This document shows positions 12,012-20,273 of a stretch of 36,074 bases of DNA, one piece after another. Below the pieces are notes generated by a model that worked only from the letters and a program-made list of their open reading frames with translations, did not search any database and had not been told where the DNA came from. Source of the DNA: Rhodobiaceae bacterium (GTDB taxonomy: Bacteria; Pseudomonadota; Alphaproteobacteria; Rhizobiales; JANQQB01); NCBI GenBank assembly GCA_028285165.1, contig JANQQB010000021.1:1-36074 (forward strand), given 5' to 3'. Each line of letters opens with the position of its first letter. The first letter of the stretch is position 1. Made by a program: the position numbers and the translations under genes.

Positions 12012-12929
12012 TCAGCCCTTGGAAAGCCGCTTTTCCGACCGCATGTTGATTACGGATGATTCGACAAGTGACTGCAAACGACCCGTAATGAGGTTTGTCG
12101 CTGACTCATTCTCCCTGAAAAAGAAGAAGACGCCTTTTCGATGGTGAAGAGCCTTGATTGAAACATGCCGTTCGATGGCCCCTCTTACGAGCGCGAGCGC
12201 GGCCGCGCTGCCCCGTTCGGCAGGTGACACAAACAGGCGGGCATAGTTCACGTGCCCTGCCCCGTCGTCGGTGCATAACAACAGGCCGGAAATCAAACCG
12301 GACCGCACAAGCGCCACGCTGACATCTTCGATCAGAATGTCGGCGTACCGGTGGTAATCCCGCCATGTCAGCGGTGCCAGATCCTCAAGCGCTTCAAGAG
12401 ACGCCTTCTCTCCTGACGAAAGGTCGGCCCAAGATTTGATCTCAGTGCCCTCTGGCGGGTCAGCGCTTTCCCACCAGTCAAGCGCATTAGTGCGACCGAG
12501 GTCGAGCGCCAGGATTGCACGTTCCGAATGTTCCCGAAAGTCCGACCATCCCCGGGATTGGAGCAGATGCGCGATTGTCGGAAGCGTATCGGTCTTGCGC
12601 ACCTCGCAATATATCTCGTCAAGTCGCTTTGTGGCGGCCCAGCGTTCAACCGTCCCCAAAACCTCCGAACCATGGCCTTGTCGCCGCGCCGCGCCGTCCG
12701 TATGTATCCATTCCAGCCGGCCGCGATTGGTTTTGTTGAAAACCTGAACAACAGCGATCGCGCATGCTTGATCATCTGTACAGGCGACAAAACAGACTAT
12801 TTCTTTGTTTTGTCCGCGACTGAGAAGTGTTGGGGGTAGCCATTTCGCCACCCCTAGTGAAAGTGACTCATCAAGGCTAACACGCCGAACCGTCAGAGCA
12901 GTCAAACCCGTTGCATCCGACTTTCTCAC
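12012..12929 (-). CDS. tandem GNAT-fold acyltransferase, candidate polyketide-peptide condensing enzyme
   Basis: 305 aa. First GNAT domain has motif A LEWIHTDGAARRQGHGSEVLGTVERWA. Second, more degenerate half has HVNYARLFVSPAERGSAAALALVRGAIE. Start appears to be GTG. Confidence 0.8.
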   Translation of the reverse strand: MRKSDATGLTALTVRRVSLDESLSLGVAKWLPPTLLSRGQNKEIVCFVACTDDQACAIAVVQVFNKTNRGRLEWIHTDGAARRQGHGSEVLGTVERWAATKRLDEIYCEVRKTDTLPTIAHLLQSRGWSDFREHSERAILALDLGRTNALDWWESADPPEGTEIKSWADLSSGEKASLEALEDLAPLTWRDYHRYADILIEDVSVALVRSGLISGLLLCTDDGAGHVNYARLFVSPAERGSAAALALVRGAIERHVSIKALHHRKGVFFFFRENESATNLITGRLQSLVESSVINMRSEKRLSKG

Positions 12930-12998
12930 CCCCCAACAAATCAGCCGATCTACTTGACCACAGACCGGCCTTCCTTACTTACGAAGATTTAGCGGCAC

Positions 12999-13139
12999 TC
13001 ACTTACCGTCATCTGCGTCATCGCCTTCGTAATAAACGAAGGGTCCGACCGAAATGAGATCAAGCTCTTGCTGACTCAGTTCTGACTTGATCTCTTCAAC
13101 TTTCTTTTCGTTTTTCTGGGCTTTCGTTTCGTGGTTCAT
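12999..13139 (-). CDS. 46-aa RiPP/bacteriocin-like precursor peptide
   Basis: Reverse-strand translation from ATG 13139 to TGA 12999: MNHETKAQKNEKKVEEIKSELSQQELDLISVGPFVYYEGDDADDGK. Leader LSQQELDLISVG aligns with the double-Gly leader consensus (L-12, S-11, E-8, L-7, I-4, G-1). First gene upstream of GNAT and C39 exporter on the same strand. GGAAAG ends 8 nt before ATG. Below the ORF-track length cutoff. Confidence 0.82.
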   Translation of the reverse strand: MNHETKAQKNEKKVEEIKSELSQQELDLISVGPFVYYEGDDADDGK

Positions 13140-13178
13140 TTTTCTAACTTTCCAGTTTTTATCGTTTGTTTCCACGGG

Positions 13179-13206
13179 TTTATCTGTTGTGGCCCGATAG
13201 CGTCAA
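13179..13206 (-). promoter_or_regulatory. predicted sigma70-type promoter for the peptide-GNAT-exporter operon
   Basis: Reverse strand TTGACG-N16-GATAAA, -10 element ~40 nt upstream of ATG 13139. Confidence 0.5.
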
Positions 13207-13781
13207 GATAATGACGGCCTCCCTCAGTTCAACCCGTAAAAGCAGGATACCCTCAAAAATGTTTCTCAATGGTTATTAATTGGACTGATTTGACCGACAA
13301 ATATGGACAAGTATCTCTTTTAAGTTGTGTTATGAAAACTAGATTAACGTTCGCACAGCGGTTCCGATCGTCGCGTTGCTCTTTCTGCGAAGGATAATCG
13401 AACCGCAGGGTACCGGGGCGATTTTTGGAAAATCCTAACTCCAAGCCAATGACAAGGCGATCCGGAGCTGTTGGATAGTAGACTCAATCTAAGATGTGAA
13501 TCTGAAACCTGAATGCAATGGTGCCCTGCGAGCACAAACAGGCCGTGGAGGGCAGTCCGAGGATCTTCAGGACATGTCACCGGCAGACTGACGACTGAGA
13601 TCGTGACGGTCGGTATGCTCATGACAGGGCTTCACAGCAGCCTGGCATGGCGTTACCCGAACTTCGCCGGCGATGCATTTCCCTGCATCTTTGACTTTCG
13701 CAAGAGTTAAAAAGATTCTTTTTTGATGAGATAAATATCCACAATCCGGACAAAAAAATCCTAGATTCAATTTTTTTAGCA

Positions 13782-13810
13782 TTGAGCACATTCGCATATT
13801 TACCGATAAA
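13782..13810 (+). promoter_or_regulatory. predicted sigma70-type promoter for the PKS gene
   Basis: TTGAGC-N17-GATAAA, about 85 nt upstream of ATG 13896. Same -10 hexamer as the divergent operon. Confidence 0.45.
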
Positions 13811-13895
13811 GGCGTCGGCTTCGACGCTGGCATTCTAACACCCTCCCCGATCTGGCGTCCCACGGCTATGAAATCCTTTGGATACAGTTTGAGTC

Positions 13896-16800
13896 ATGAA
13901 CAACGAAGCCAGTCGTACTGGACCTCATAGTCTAGCGCCGTTCCCGGCGGATGCTGTCGCGATCGTCGGTATGGGCTGTCGTCTGCCCGGCGGAGTCCAT
14001 GGACCGACAGCGTTGTGGGAAAACCTCCTGCATCGTTTCGACGGGGTCTCCAGTGTTCCAGCGGACCGCTGGAAACACGAAATGCTGTATTCGAAAACAA
14101 AGGGAAAACCCGGGAAATACAGCGTCACGCGGGCCGCCTTCCTTACCGATTGGGACCACAAGACGTTTGACCGCGAGTTTTTCGGTATCAACCCGAGGGA
14201 AGCCGAGCAGATGGACCCGCAGCAGCGGCTGGTGCTCGAAACGGCCGTGGAAGCCTTGAATGACGCCGGCATCGGAGTTGAGCGCGCGGCCGCCGGTTCA
14301 ACAGGCGTGTTTGTCGGTGCCTTTATGATGGACCAGTTCGTCACAGCCAACGAAACGCTGGCCCGTTCCAGGATTACCGCCCAGACCACCATTGCGGGCA
14401 ACGCAACAATGATTGCGGCTCGGATTTCCCACGCGCTCAATCTGACCGGTCCAAGCCTGGCGATCGATACGGCCTGTTCCTCCTCCCTTGTTGCGTTTCA
14501 TGTTGCAGTCCAGTCAATCCGCACCGGAGAATCGGATCTTGCGCTAACCGGTGGCGTCAACTTCATGCTGCGGCCCGAAACCTTCATAACGCTGTCGGCA
14601 GGAGGTTTCCTGGCCGCAGACGGCCGATCAAAGTGCTTCGACGTTGGCGCCGATGGATACGGGCGCGGCGAAGGCTGCGGTATCGTGGTGCTCAAGCGTC
14701 TGGAAGACGCGCTTGGCGATAACGACCGGATCTATGCTGTTGTCCGCGGAACCGGAGTCAACCAGGATGGCCATACTTCGGCGATCGCCGTGCCCAGCGC
14801 CGCCGCACAGCAGGCGCTCATGGAACGCGTGCTTGCGACATCCGAAATCGACCCGCGATGGATCGACTATGTCGAAGCGCATGGAACGGGCACGCCGATC
14901 GGCGACCCAGCCGAATGCAGTTCGATCGCAACGGCCTACGCGCGATTTCGGCCCGAAACCGCCCCCTGTTATGTTGGGTCGATAAAGTCCAGCACTGGCC
15001 ATCTGGAGGCCGGCGCGGGCATTGCCGGTATTCTGAAAGCCGCTCTTGTCGCACGTCACCGAAAGGTGCCGCCACAAGGGTGGATTGAGACACTGAACCC
15101 CAATATCGATTTTGAAAAACTCAATCTCCGTGTACCGGTAGAAACGACCGAGATTGGCCGACCCGAACGCGGGACGTTCGTCGCTGTCAACTCGTTCGGT
15201 TATGGCGGCACGAACGCCCATGTCATCTTGCAATCGCCACCTGCATCCCCTGGGGCATCCCCTGGGGAACGAAGGGCCAATGCCGGTCGCTTTCGCGTAG
15301 CGGGCAAGGATTTTTTTGCCTTGACGCTCTCTGCGCAGAGCGAGGCAGGGTTGACCGCTGTCGCCCGGCAATGGCTGGAAAAAGTCGAGCACTGCGATGC
15401 AGGGGCTCTGGGAGATCTATGCTGGTCGACGGCAACGCGTCGCAGCCACTGGAGCCGGCGCGCCATGGTCTTGGGGACGAGCCTGGAAGACATCGAAACG
15501 GCCCTGGACGACCTGGCGGAAGCCCATCCGAACGACGCCCTGGTAACGGCAAAGTCGACGAATGTCTCAAGCCGCGCGACGACCGGGCCGGCCTTTGTGT
15601 TCTCGGGTATGGGACCGCAATGGTGGGGAATGGCGCGTCAACTGTTGCTGGCCGACAGCCGGTTCCGCGCGGTGGCCGACGCCTGCGACGCGGCCTTCGG
15701 TGACGTTGCAGGGTGGAGTATCCTGCAGGAAATGCTGAAGGACGAAGCGGACTCACAGATCGCCGACACGCGTGTCGCGCAACCCGCCAACGCGGTTGTC
15801 CAGATTGGGCTCACCGAACTGTTCAAAACCTGGGGCATCGTTCCACAAGCCGTCATCGGTCACAGTACAGGTGAGATTGCCGCGGCCTATGCGGCCGGCA
15901 TCTACGACATTCCGCAGGCGATGACGGTTGCATTCCATCGCAGCCAGGCCCAGGGTCGGCTTTCCGGCAAGGGCGCGATGTTAGCCGCCGGATTGTCCGA
16001 AAACGAAGCCGGCACCTGGGTGGGGCCGGACGCGCAGAACATCGCGATCGCCGCGATAAATGGGCCGAATTCCGTCACCTTTTCAGGTCGGCCTGCGACG
16101 CTGAGATACATCCAGACTTCCCTGGAAGCCGTGGGCAGATTTGTCCGCATGCTGGACGTCGACATCGCCTATCACAGCCCTCAAATGGCTGAGATACGCG
16201 AAGAATTAACGGCCAATCTCAGTGCCGTGGAACCCGGCATTCCGTCTCGACCGATCTATTCAACGGTCACCGGAAAGCCGGTGCGGGACGAGCGTTTCGA
16301 TGCCGCATACTGGTACCGTAACGTTCGGGATCCGGTCCGGTTTCGGGCGGCCATTGAAGCCATGATCGAAGATGGCTGGACGGATTTTGTCGAAGTTGGT
16401 CCTCATCCGGTTCTGAGCCACTCCATTCAACAGATCGGCATAGCCGGCTCCACGGCGATAACGGTGGCCAATACGTTGTCCAGAAGACGATCCGACGACG
16501 ACTCCATCGCCCGCGCCCTTGGCCAGATCTACGTCAATGGAGGGACGCTCGACTGGTCGTTGATCCTGGGCCGGGGGTGCCGCGTCGACCTGCCGGGTTA
16601 TCCGTGGCAGCGCGAGCTGTTGTGGTATGATCGGCCGGAAACCGAAGCCTATCTGGGGCTCGACGATCTGCCGGACTTACTTGGCCGCCGGGATGAGGTC
16701 CGGCAAGCTTGGTATTGTGAACTGCACCTGGACCGGTTCCCGTGGCTGCGTGACCATGTGGTCGATGGCGAAATGGTGTTTCCCGGTGCCGGGTACATTG

Positions 16801-19800
16801 AAGCCGCCGCCCTGATTCAAACACGGATAATGGGCCGCGACCGGTTTGCGCTCTACGACATCGATTTCAGCCGAGGATTGATCCTGCAGGAAGAGACTGC
16901 CCGAGAGCTCCGCCTGGAGCTTGGTAACAACGATCGGGACCTGATCGTCCGCTCTCGAGCACCGGGTTCCGCGTCAGTTACGAACCACGCCCGCATAGGG
17001 TTGTCATCGATGTCGGTGACGCCGCCGGATCCGATCAATCCGAAAGAGATGGCAAAAGCCTTCGGCGAATCGCTTTGTTTGGACGAAGTCTATGACGGCC
17101 TTCATATGCGCGGTCTTGACTATGGCGATGCCTTCCGCACGGTTCTGTCGGAGGTAAAAATTGAGGCGGGCCAGGTTCTCGCATTGTTTGATGTTCCCGA
17201 TGACATGCGCAGTTCCGCCCACGCAATCCATCCGGTCATCCTCGACAGCTGCTTTCATGCTTTGATGGCCGATCTCAGGGGACGGACGGATCCGCACCAG
17301 CTTTACGTGCCAAGACGGATACGCGCTTTGCATTTCTTCAGGCCCTTGCAAAGCAAGCTTGTGCTCTACTGCACGGGTCTCGTCGAGTCAGCAGACGGCT
17401 TCACCGTCGACTTCTCCGTTTATGACGCTGCTGGAGATGCGGTCTTTTTGGTTCTTGGCCTCGACATACGGCCGATCCCGCGCAGTTCCGGTAACGAGAT
17501 TGACAACAATGCTCGGTATCACTTCGACCTGACCTGGCTTTCTCCGGCGAACGCGGTGGATTCGAAAAGTGATGCTTCCACTGTCATTGCCCTACTCGAC
17601 CGCAACGAAAAGGGCCGTGCGGTCGCAGAGGCGGCCAGCAAGGGCCGTCACCTGACAATTCTGAGACCGGATGAACGCGATCGGCTGGCCGGTCTCGTCG
17701 AAGCCGCGCCCGGCGCTGTTGTACTCGATTTCTGCGCGCTCGACGCCGCGCCTGAGGACGGCGGCTGCGATGCCCTGTGCCTTGGCTTGTCGACGCTACA
17801 GACCCTCTCGGCGTCTCGATTCGGCCGATGCATTCTTGTTACCGAACGCGCGCAACCTGCAGCCGGTGCGCACAGCCAGCTAAATCCCGAACAGGCGTCG
17901 CTGATCGGCGCAATCCGTGTCGCTGACAATGAGCTCAACAATCATCGTTTTGGTGCTGTGGACTTCGGAGACTTAAAGAGCGCGCAGGAACTGGCACAAA
18001 CGGCACAGGCGATAGCGCTCAGCGCGAGAGACCTGGAAGTCACGATCCGCGGCGACAGGCTGACGACGCCGAGAATAGTGCCCGTAGATCCGACAGCATC
18101 GCCGAAGAAAACCGAACGCCGGTTCGGCGATGCGGCAACCCGCTTGGCGCTGCTGTCAGATGGCGACGCCTTGGCGTGGCACTGGCGGGATGACGAACCG
18201 CAGCCTCCGCAACCCGGCGAAGTTGCCCTTGCCATTGATGCGCTCGTGCTTCCCCCCGCCCGATCCGCCCAAGCACGACAGAACAAGGCGGACGCCGCCG
18301 GCGGACAAGTGGTAGCCGGCCGGATTGTGGCGACAGGCACTGAGACCGACACCAGTTTCAACCTGGGCGACCGACTCGTCGGGATAGTGCCAGATGGGCT
18401 TGCCTCCGATCTGGTTTTGCCCGCCACCCAAATCGAACGGTCAATGGTCCGGCTACCGGCGCACGTTTCGACCGAATATGCCGTCGCAGCAGTACTGCCC
18501 TTTACGGCTGCGCTTTACGCACTGGAAACCGTTGCGCGCCCTGAGCCCGATGAAACGGTTCTTATTGCCGGACTTGACGCCGATAACGATCTGGCTGCTG
18601 TGCAAATCGCGCGGGCGTCCGGTGCCAGGGTGTTTGCGCTCCACGCGTCGGTCGACGGCCGCGCACGCCTTCGCCTGGCAGGTTGCGACGGCGTCTTTGA
18701 CAGCGCCACGTCCGATTTTCGCGAAAGCCTTCTTGCAGAGACTGATGGCCGCGGTGTCGATATCGTGCTCAGCAACGGAAAGGGCGAGCTTGCCGAGTTA
18801 TGCGCCGGTCTCCTCGCACCCTTGGGCCGGCTGGTCCAATTTGGCGGGTTGGCGATATCGGTGTTTGGTGCATCTCCGACACGCGAGCATGCCGGCTCTC
18901 TTTCGGTCACAACCTTCAATCCGCGCACGCTATGGCAGGAACGGCCAACGCTCTTCAAAAGGCTTTTGAAGGACGTTCTGAACCGCCTGGAAGACGCACA
19001 GATCAAGCCGATCAAGCCGATCACCCTTCAGGCCGACACCCTTGAAACAGAGCAGCCGGATCATGACCCGGAGCGCAACCGACTTGTGCTGACACTCGAC
19101 CCCGACGCGACCATCGAGGCAATCGCGAAGCCCAAAAGTACGACGTCGGATTTCGGCGGCGATGGCGCCTGTTTAATCACCGGCGGCCTGACGGGCTTGG
19201 GGCTGGCAACCGCACGATGGCTTGCCCGCAACGGTGTGCGATCGCTCGTCCTCGTCAGCCGTCGTGGCCCTGACGCGCCGGGCACTGCCGAGATTAAAGT
19301 CGAGTTGGAACAGATCGGCGTTCAAGTACACGTGTTTGCCTGCGATGTCGGGAAACGGGACCAGGTCGAAGCGTTGTTCTCGCGCCTTGATGCACAGTCG
19401 ATCTCGTTGTCGGGCGTGTTCCACGCCGCCGGCGTCCTGGAGGACGCGATCATCGAGAACCAGACACCGGATATGCTGCGCCGTGTCTTCGGCGCCAAAT
19501 CCATTGCCGCGTGGAACCTTCACCGGGCAACGCAGGATCACCCGGTGAAATGGTTCGTGCTCTATTCGTCGATTTCGTCCTTCATCGGCACGCCAGGACA
19601 ACTTGGTTATGTCGGGGCAAACGCCGTCATGGATAGCCTTGCCCACTACCGACGCAACCTTGGTTTGCCGGCACTCAGCGTCAACTGGGGTGTCATCGGC
19701 GATGTCGGGATGGCGGCCAATACGGGCGATTCCCTGCAATGGGTCGAACAGGCTATTTTTACGCCGCTATCGCCCGACATCGCCCTTGATTCGCTTCACG

Positions 19801-20228
19801 TAGCCTTTGCGCTCGACAAGGTTCAGATGTCGGTCGCCGACGCCAATTGGGGCCTTTGGGCGAACGCCTCATCCCGGACCGCGTCATCGCGCAAGTTCGA
19901 GACCTTCGAGGCAGAACCGATGGAAACCGAAAAAGCCGCGCAAGCCATGCTTGCAGGGCTGCCGGCTGCAGAACGGTTCGACTGTTTGCAAAGGCTTTTG
20001 ATAGAGGCGCTGTCGCACGTTCTTTCCCTGTCACCCGAAAAAATCTCGCCGCAAAGGCCAATGAACGAGTTTGGCCTCGATTCTCTCATGGTGACGGAAT
20101 TGCAGATTGAATTCAGCAAATTGGGTATTCAACTCTCGCTCATGGAGTTGATGCAGAGCGAGAACATGCGGCAGCTGACCCACACCGCACTCAATGTCAT
20201 GAAGTTCGACCACGCCAGCGCGGCGTAA
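13896..20228 (+). CDS. type I polyketide synthase, single reducing module KS-AT-DH-ER(degenerate)-KR-ACP, no thioesterase
   Basis: KS: DTACSSS, EAHGTGTPIGD, GHLEAGAG. AT: FVFSGMGPQWWGM, GHSTGE, YHSPQM. DH: HVVDGEMVFPGAGY and HPVILDSCFHAL. KR: LITGGLTGLGLATARWLA, YSS, GYVGANA. ACP: NEFGLDSLMV (Ser codon 20082-20084). Protein ends ~50 aa after the ACP Ser. Confidence 0.95.
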   Translation: MNNEASRTGPHSLAPFPADAVAIVGMGCRLPGGVHGPTALWENLLHRFDGVSSVPADRWKHEMLYSKTKGKPGKYSVTRAAFLTDWDHKTFDREFFGINPREAEQMDPQQRLVLETAVEALNDAGIGVERAAAGSTGVFVGAFMMDQFVTANETLARSRITAQTTIAGNATMIAARISHALNLTGPSLAIDTACSSSLVAFHVAVQSIRTGESDLALTGGVNFMLRPETFITLSAGGFLAADGRSKCFDVGADGYGRGEGCGIVVLKRLEDALGDNDRIYAVVRGTGVNQDGHTSAIAVPSAAAQQALMERVLATSEIDPRWIDYVEAHGTGTPIGDPAECSSIATAYARFRPETAPCYVGSIKSSTGHLEAGAGIAGILKAALVARHRKVPPQGWIETLNPNIDFEKLNLRVPVETTEIGRPERGTFVAVNSFGYGGTNAHVILQSPPASPGASPGERRANAGRFRVAGKDFFALTLSAQSEAGLTAVARQWLEKVEHCDAGALGDLCWSTATRRSHWSRRAMVLGTSLEDIETALDDLAEAHPNDALVTAKSTNVSSRATTGPAFVFSGMGPQWWGMARQLLLADSRFRAVADACDAAFGDVAGWSILQEMLKDEADSQIADTRVAQPANAVVQIGLTELFKTWGIVPQAVIGHSTGEIAAAYAAGIYDIPQAMTVAFHRSQAQGRLSGKGAMLAAGLSENEAGTWVGPDAQNIAIAAINGPNSVTFSGRPATLRYIQTSLEAVGRFVRMLDVDIAYHSPQMAEIREELTANLSAVEPGIPSRPIYSTVTGKPVRDERFDAAYWYRNVRDPVRFRAAIEAMIEDGWTDFVEVGPHPVLSHSIQQIGIAGSTAITVANTLSRRRSDDDSIARALGQIYVNGGTLDWSLILGRGCRVDLPGYPWQRELLWYDRPETEAYLGLDDLPDLLGRRDEVRQAWYCELHLDRFPWLRDHVVDGEMVFPGAGYIEAAALIQTRIMGRDRFALYDIDFSRGLILQEETARELRLELGNNDRDLIVRSRAPGSASVTNHARIGLSSMSVTPPDPINPKEMAKAFGESLCLDEVYDGLHMRGLDYGDAFRTVLSEVKIEAGQVLALFDVPDDMRSSAHAIHPVILDSCFHALMADLRGRTDPHQLYVPRRIRALHFFRPLQSKLVLYCTGLVESADGFTVDFSVYDAAGDAVFLVLGLDIRPIPRSSGNEIDNNARYHFDLTWLSPANAVDSKSDASTVIALLDRNEKGRAVAEAASKGRHLTILRPDERDRLAGLVEAAPGAVVLDFCALDAAPEDGGCDALCLGLSTLQTLSASRFGRCILVTERAQPAAGAHSQLNPEQASLIGAIRVADNELNNHRFGAVDFGDLKSAQELAQTAQAIALSARDLEVTIRGDRLTTPRIVPVDPTASPKKTERRFGDAATRLALLSDGDALAWHWRDDEPQPPQPGEVALAIDALVLPPARSAQARQNKADAAGGQVVAGRIVATGTETDTSFNLGDRLVGIVPDGLASDLVLPATQIERSMVRLPAHVSTEYAVAAVLPFTAALYALETVARPEPDETVLIAGLDADNDLAAVQIARASGARVFALHASVDGRARLRLAGCDGVFDSATSDFRESLLAETDGRGVDIVLSNGKGELAELCAGLLAPLGRLVQFGGLAISVFGASPTREHAGSLSVTTFNPRTLWQERPTLFKRLLKDVLNRLEDAQIKPIKPITLQADTLETEQPDHDPERNRLVLTLDPDATIEAIAKPKSTTSDFGGDGACLITGGLTGLGLATARWLARNGVRSLVLVSRRGPDAPGTAEIKVELEQIGVQVHVFACDVGKRDQVEALFSRLDAQSISLSGVFHAAGVLEDAIIENQTPDMLRRVFGAKSIAAWNLHRATQDHPVKWFVLYSSISSFIGTPGQLGYVGANAVMDSLAHYRRNLGLPALSVNWGVIGDVGMAANTGDSLQWVEQAIFTPLSPDIALDSLHVAFALDKVQMSVADANWGLWANASSRTASSRKFETFEAEPMETEKAAQAMLAGLPAAERFDCLQRLLIEALSHVLSLSPEKISPQRPMNEFGLDSLMVTELQIEFSKLGIQLSLMELMQSENMRQLTHTALNVMKFDHASAA

Positions 20229-20273
20229 TCGCTCACGCCTGTCTTGGCATGTACCTGCAAACCACACAATGCT

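Noticed and set aside
12930-12998. Possible hairpin/attenuator between precursor and GNAT genes (GCCGGTC...GATCGGC on the minus strand)
   Set aside because: Only a 7-bp stem with one G-U pair, a 12-nt loop and no U-tract; too weak to call.
12999-13139. Lanthipeptide or thiazole/oxazole-type RiPP interpretation
   Set aside because: Predicted core has no Cys, Ser or Thr and no LanM/LanB/LanC or YcaO gene is present.
15236-15275. Short tandem repeat GCATCCCCTGGG x2 in the PKS gene
   Set aside because: Falls in the KS-AT linker encoding PASPGASPGE; simple linker repeat with no evidence of function.
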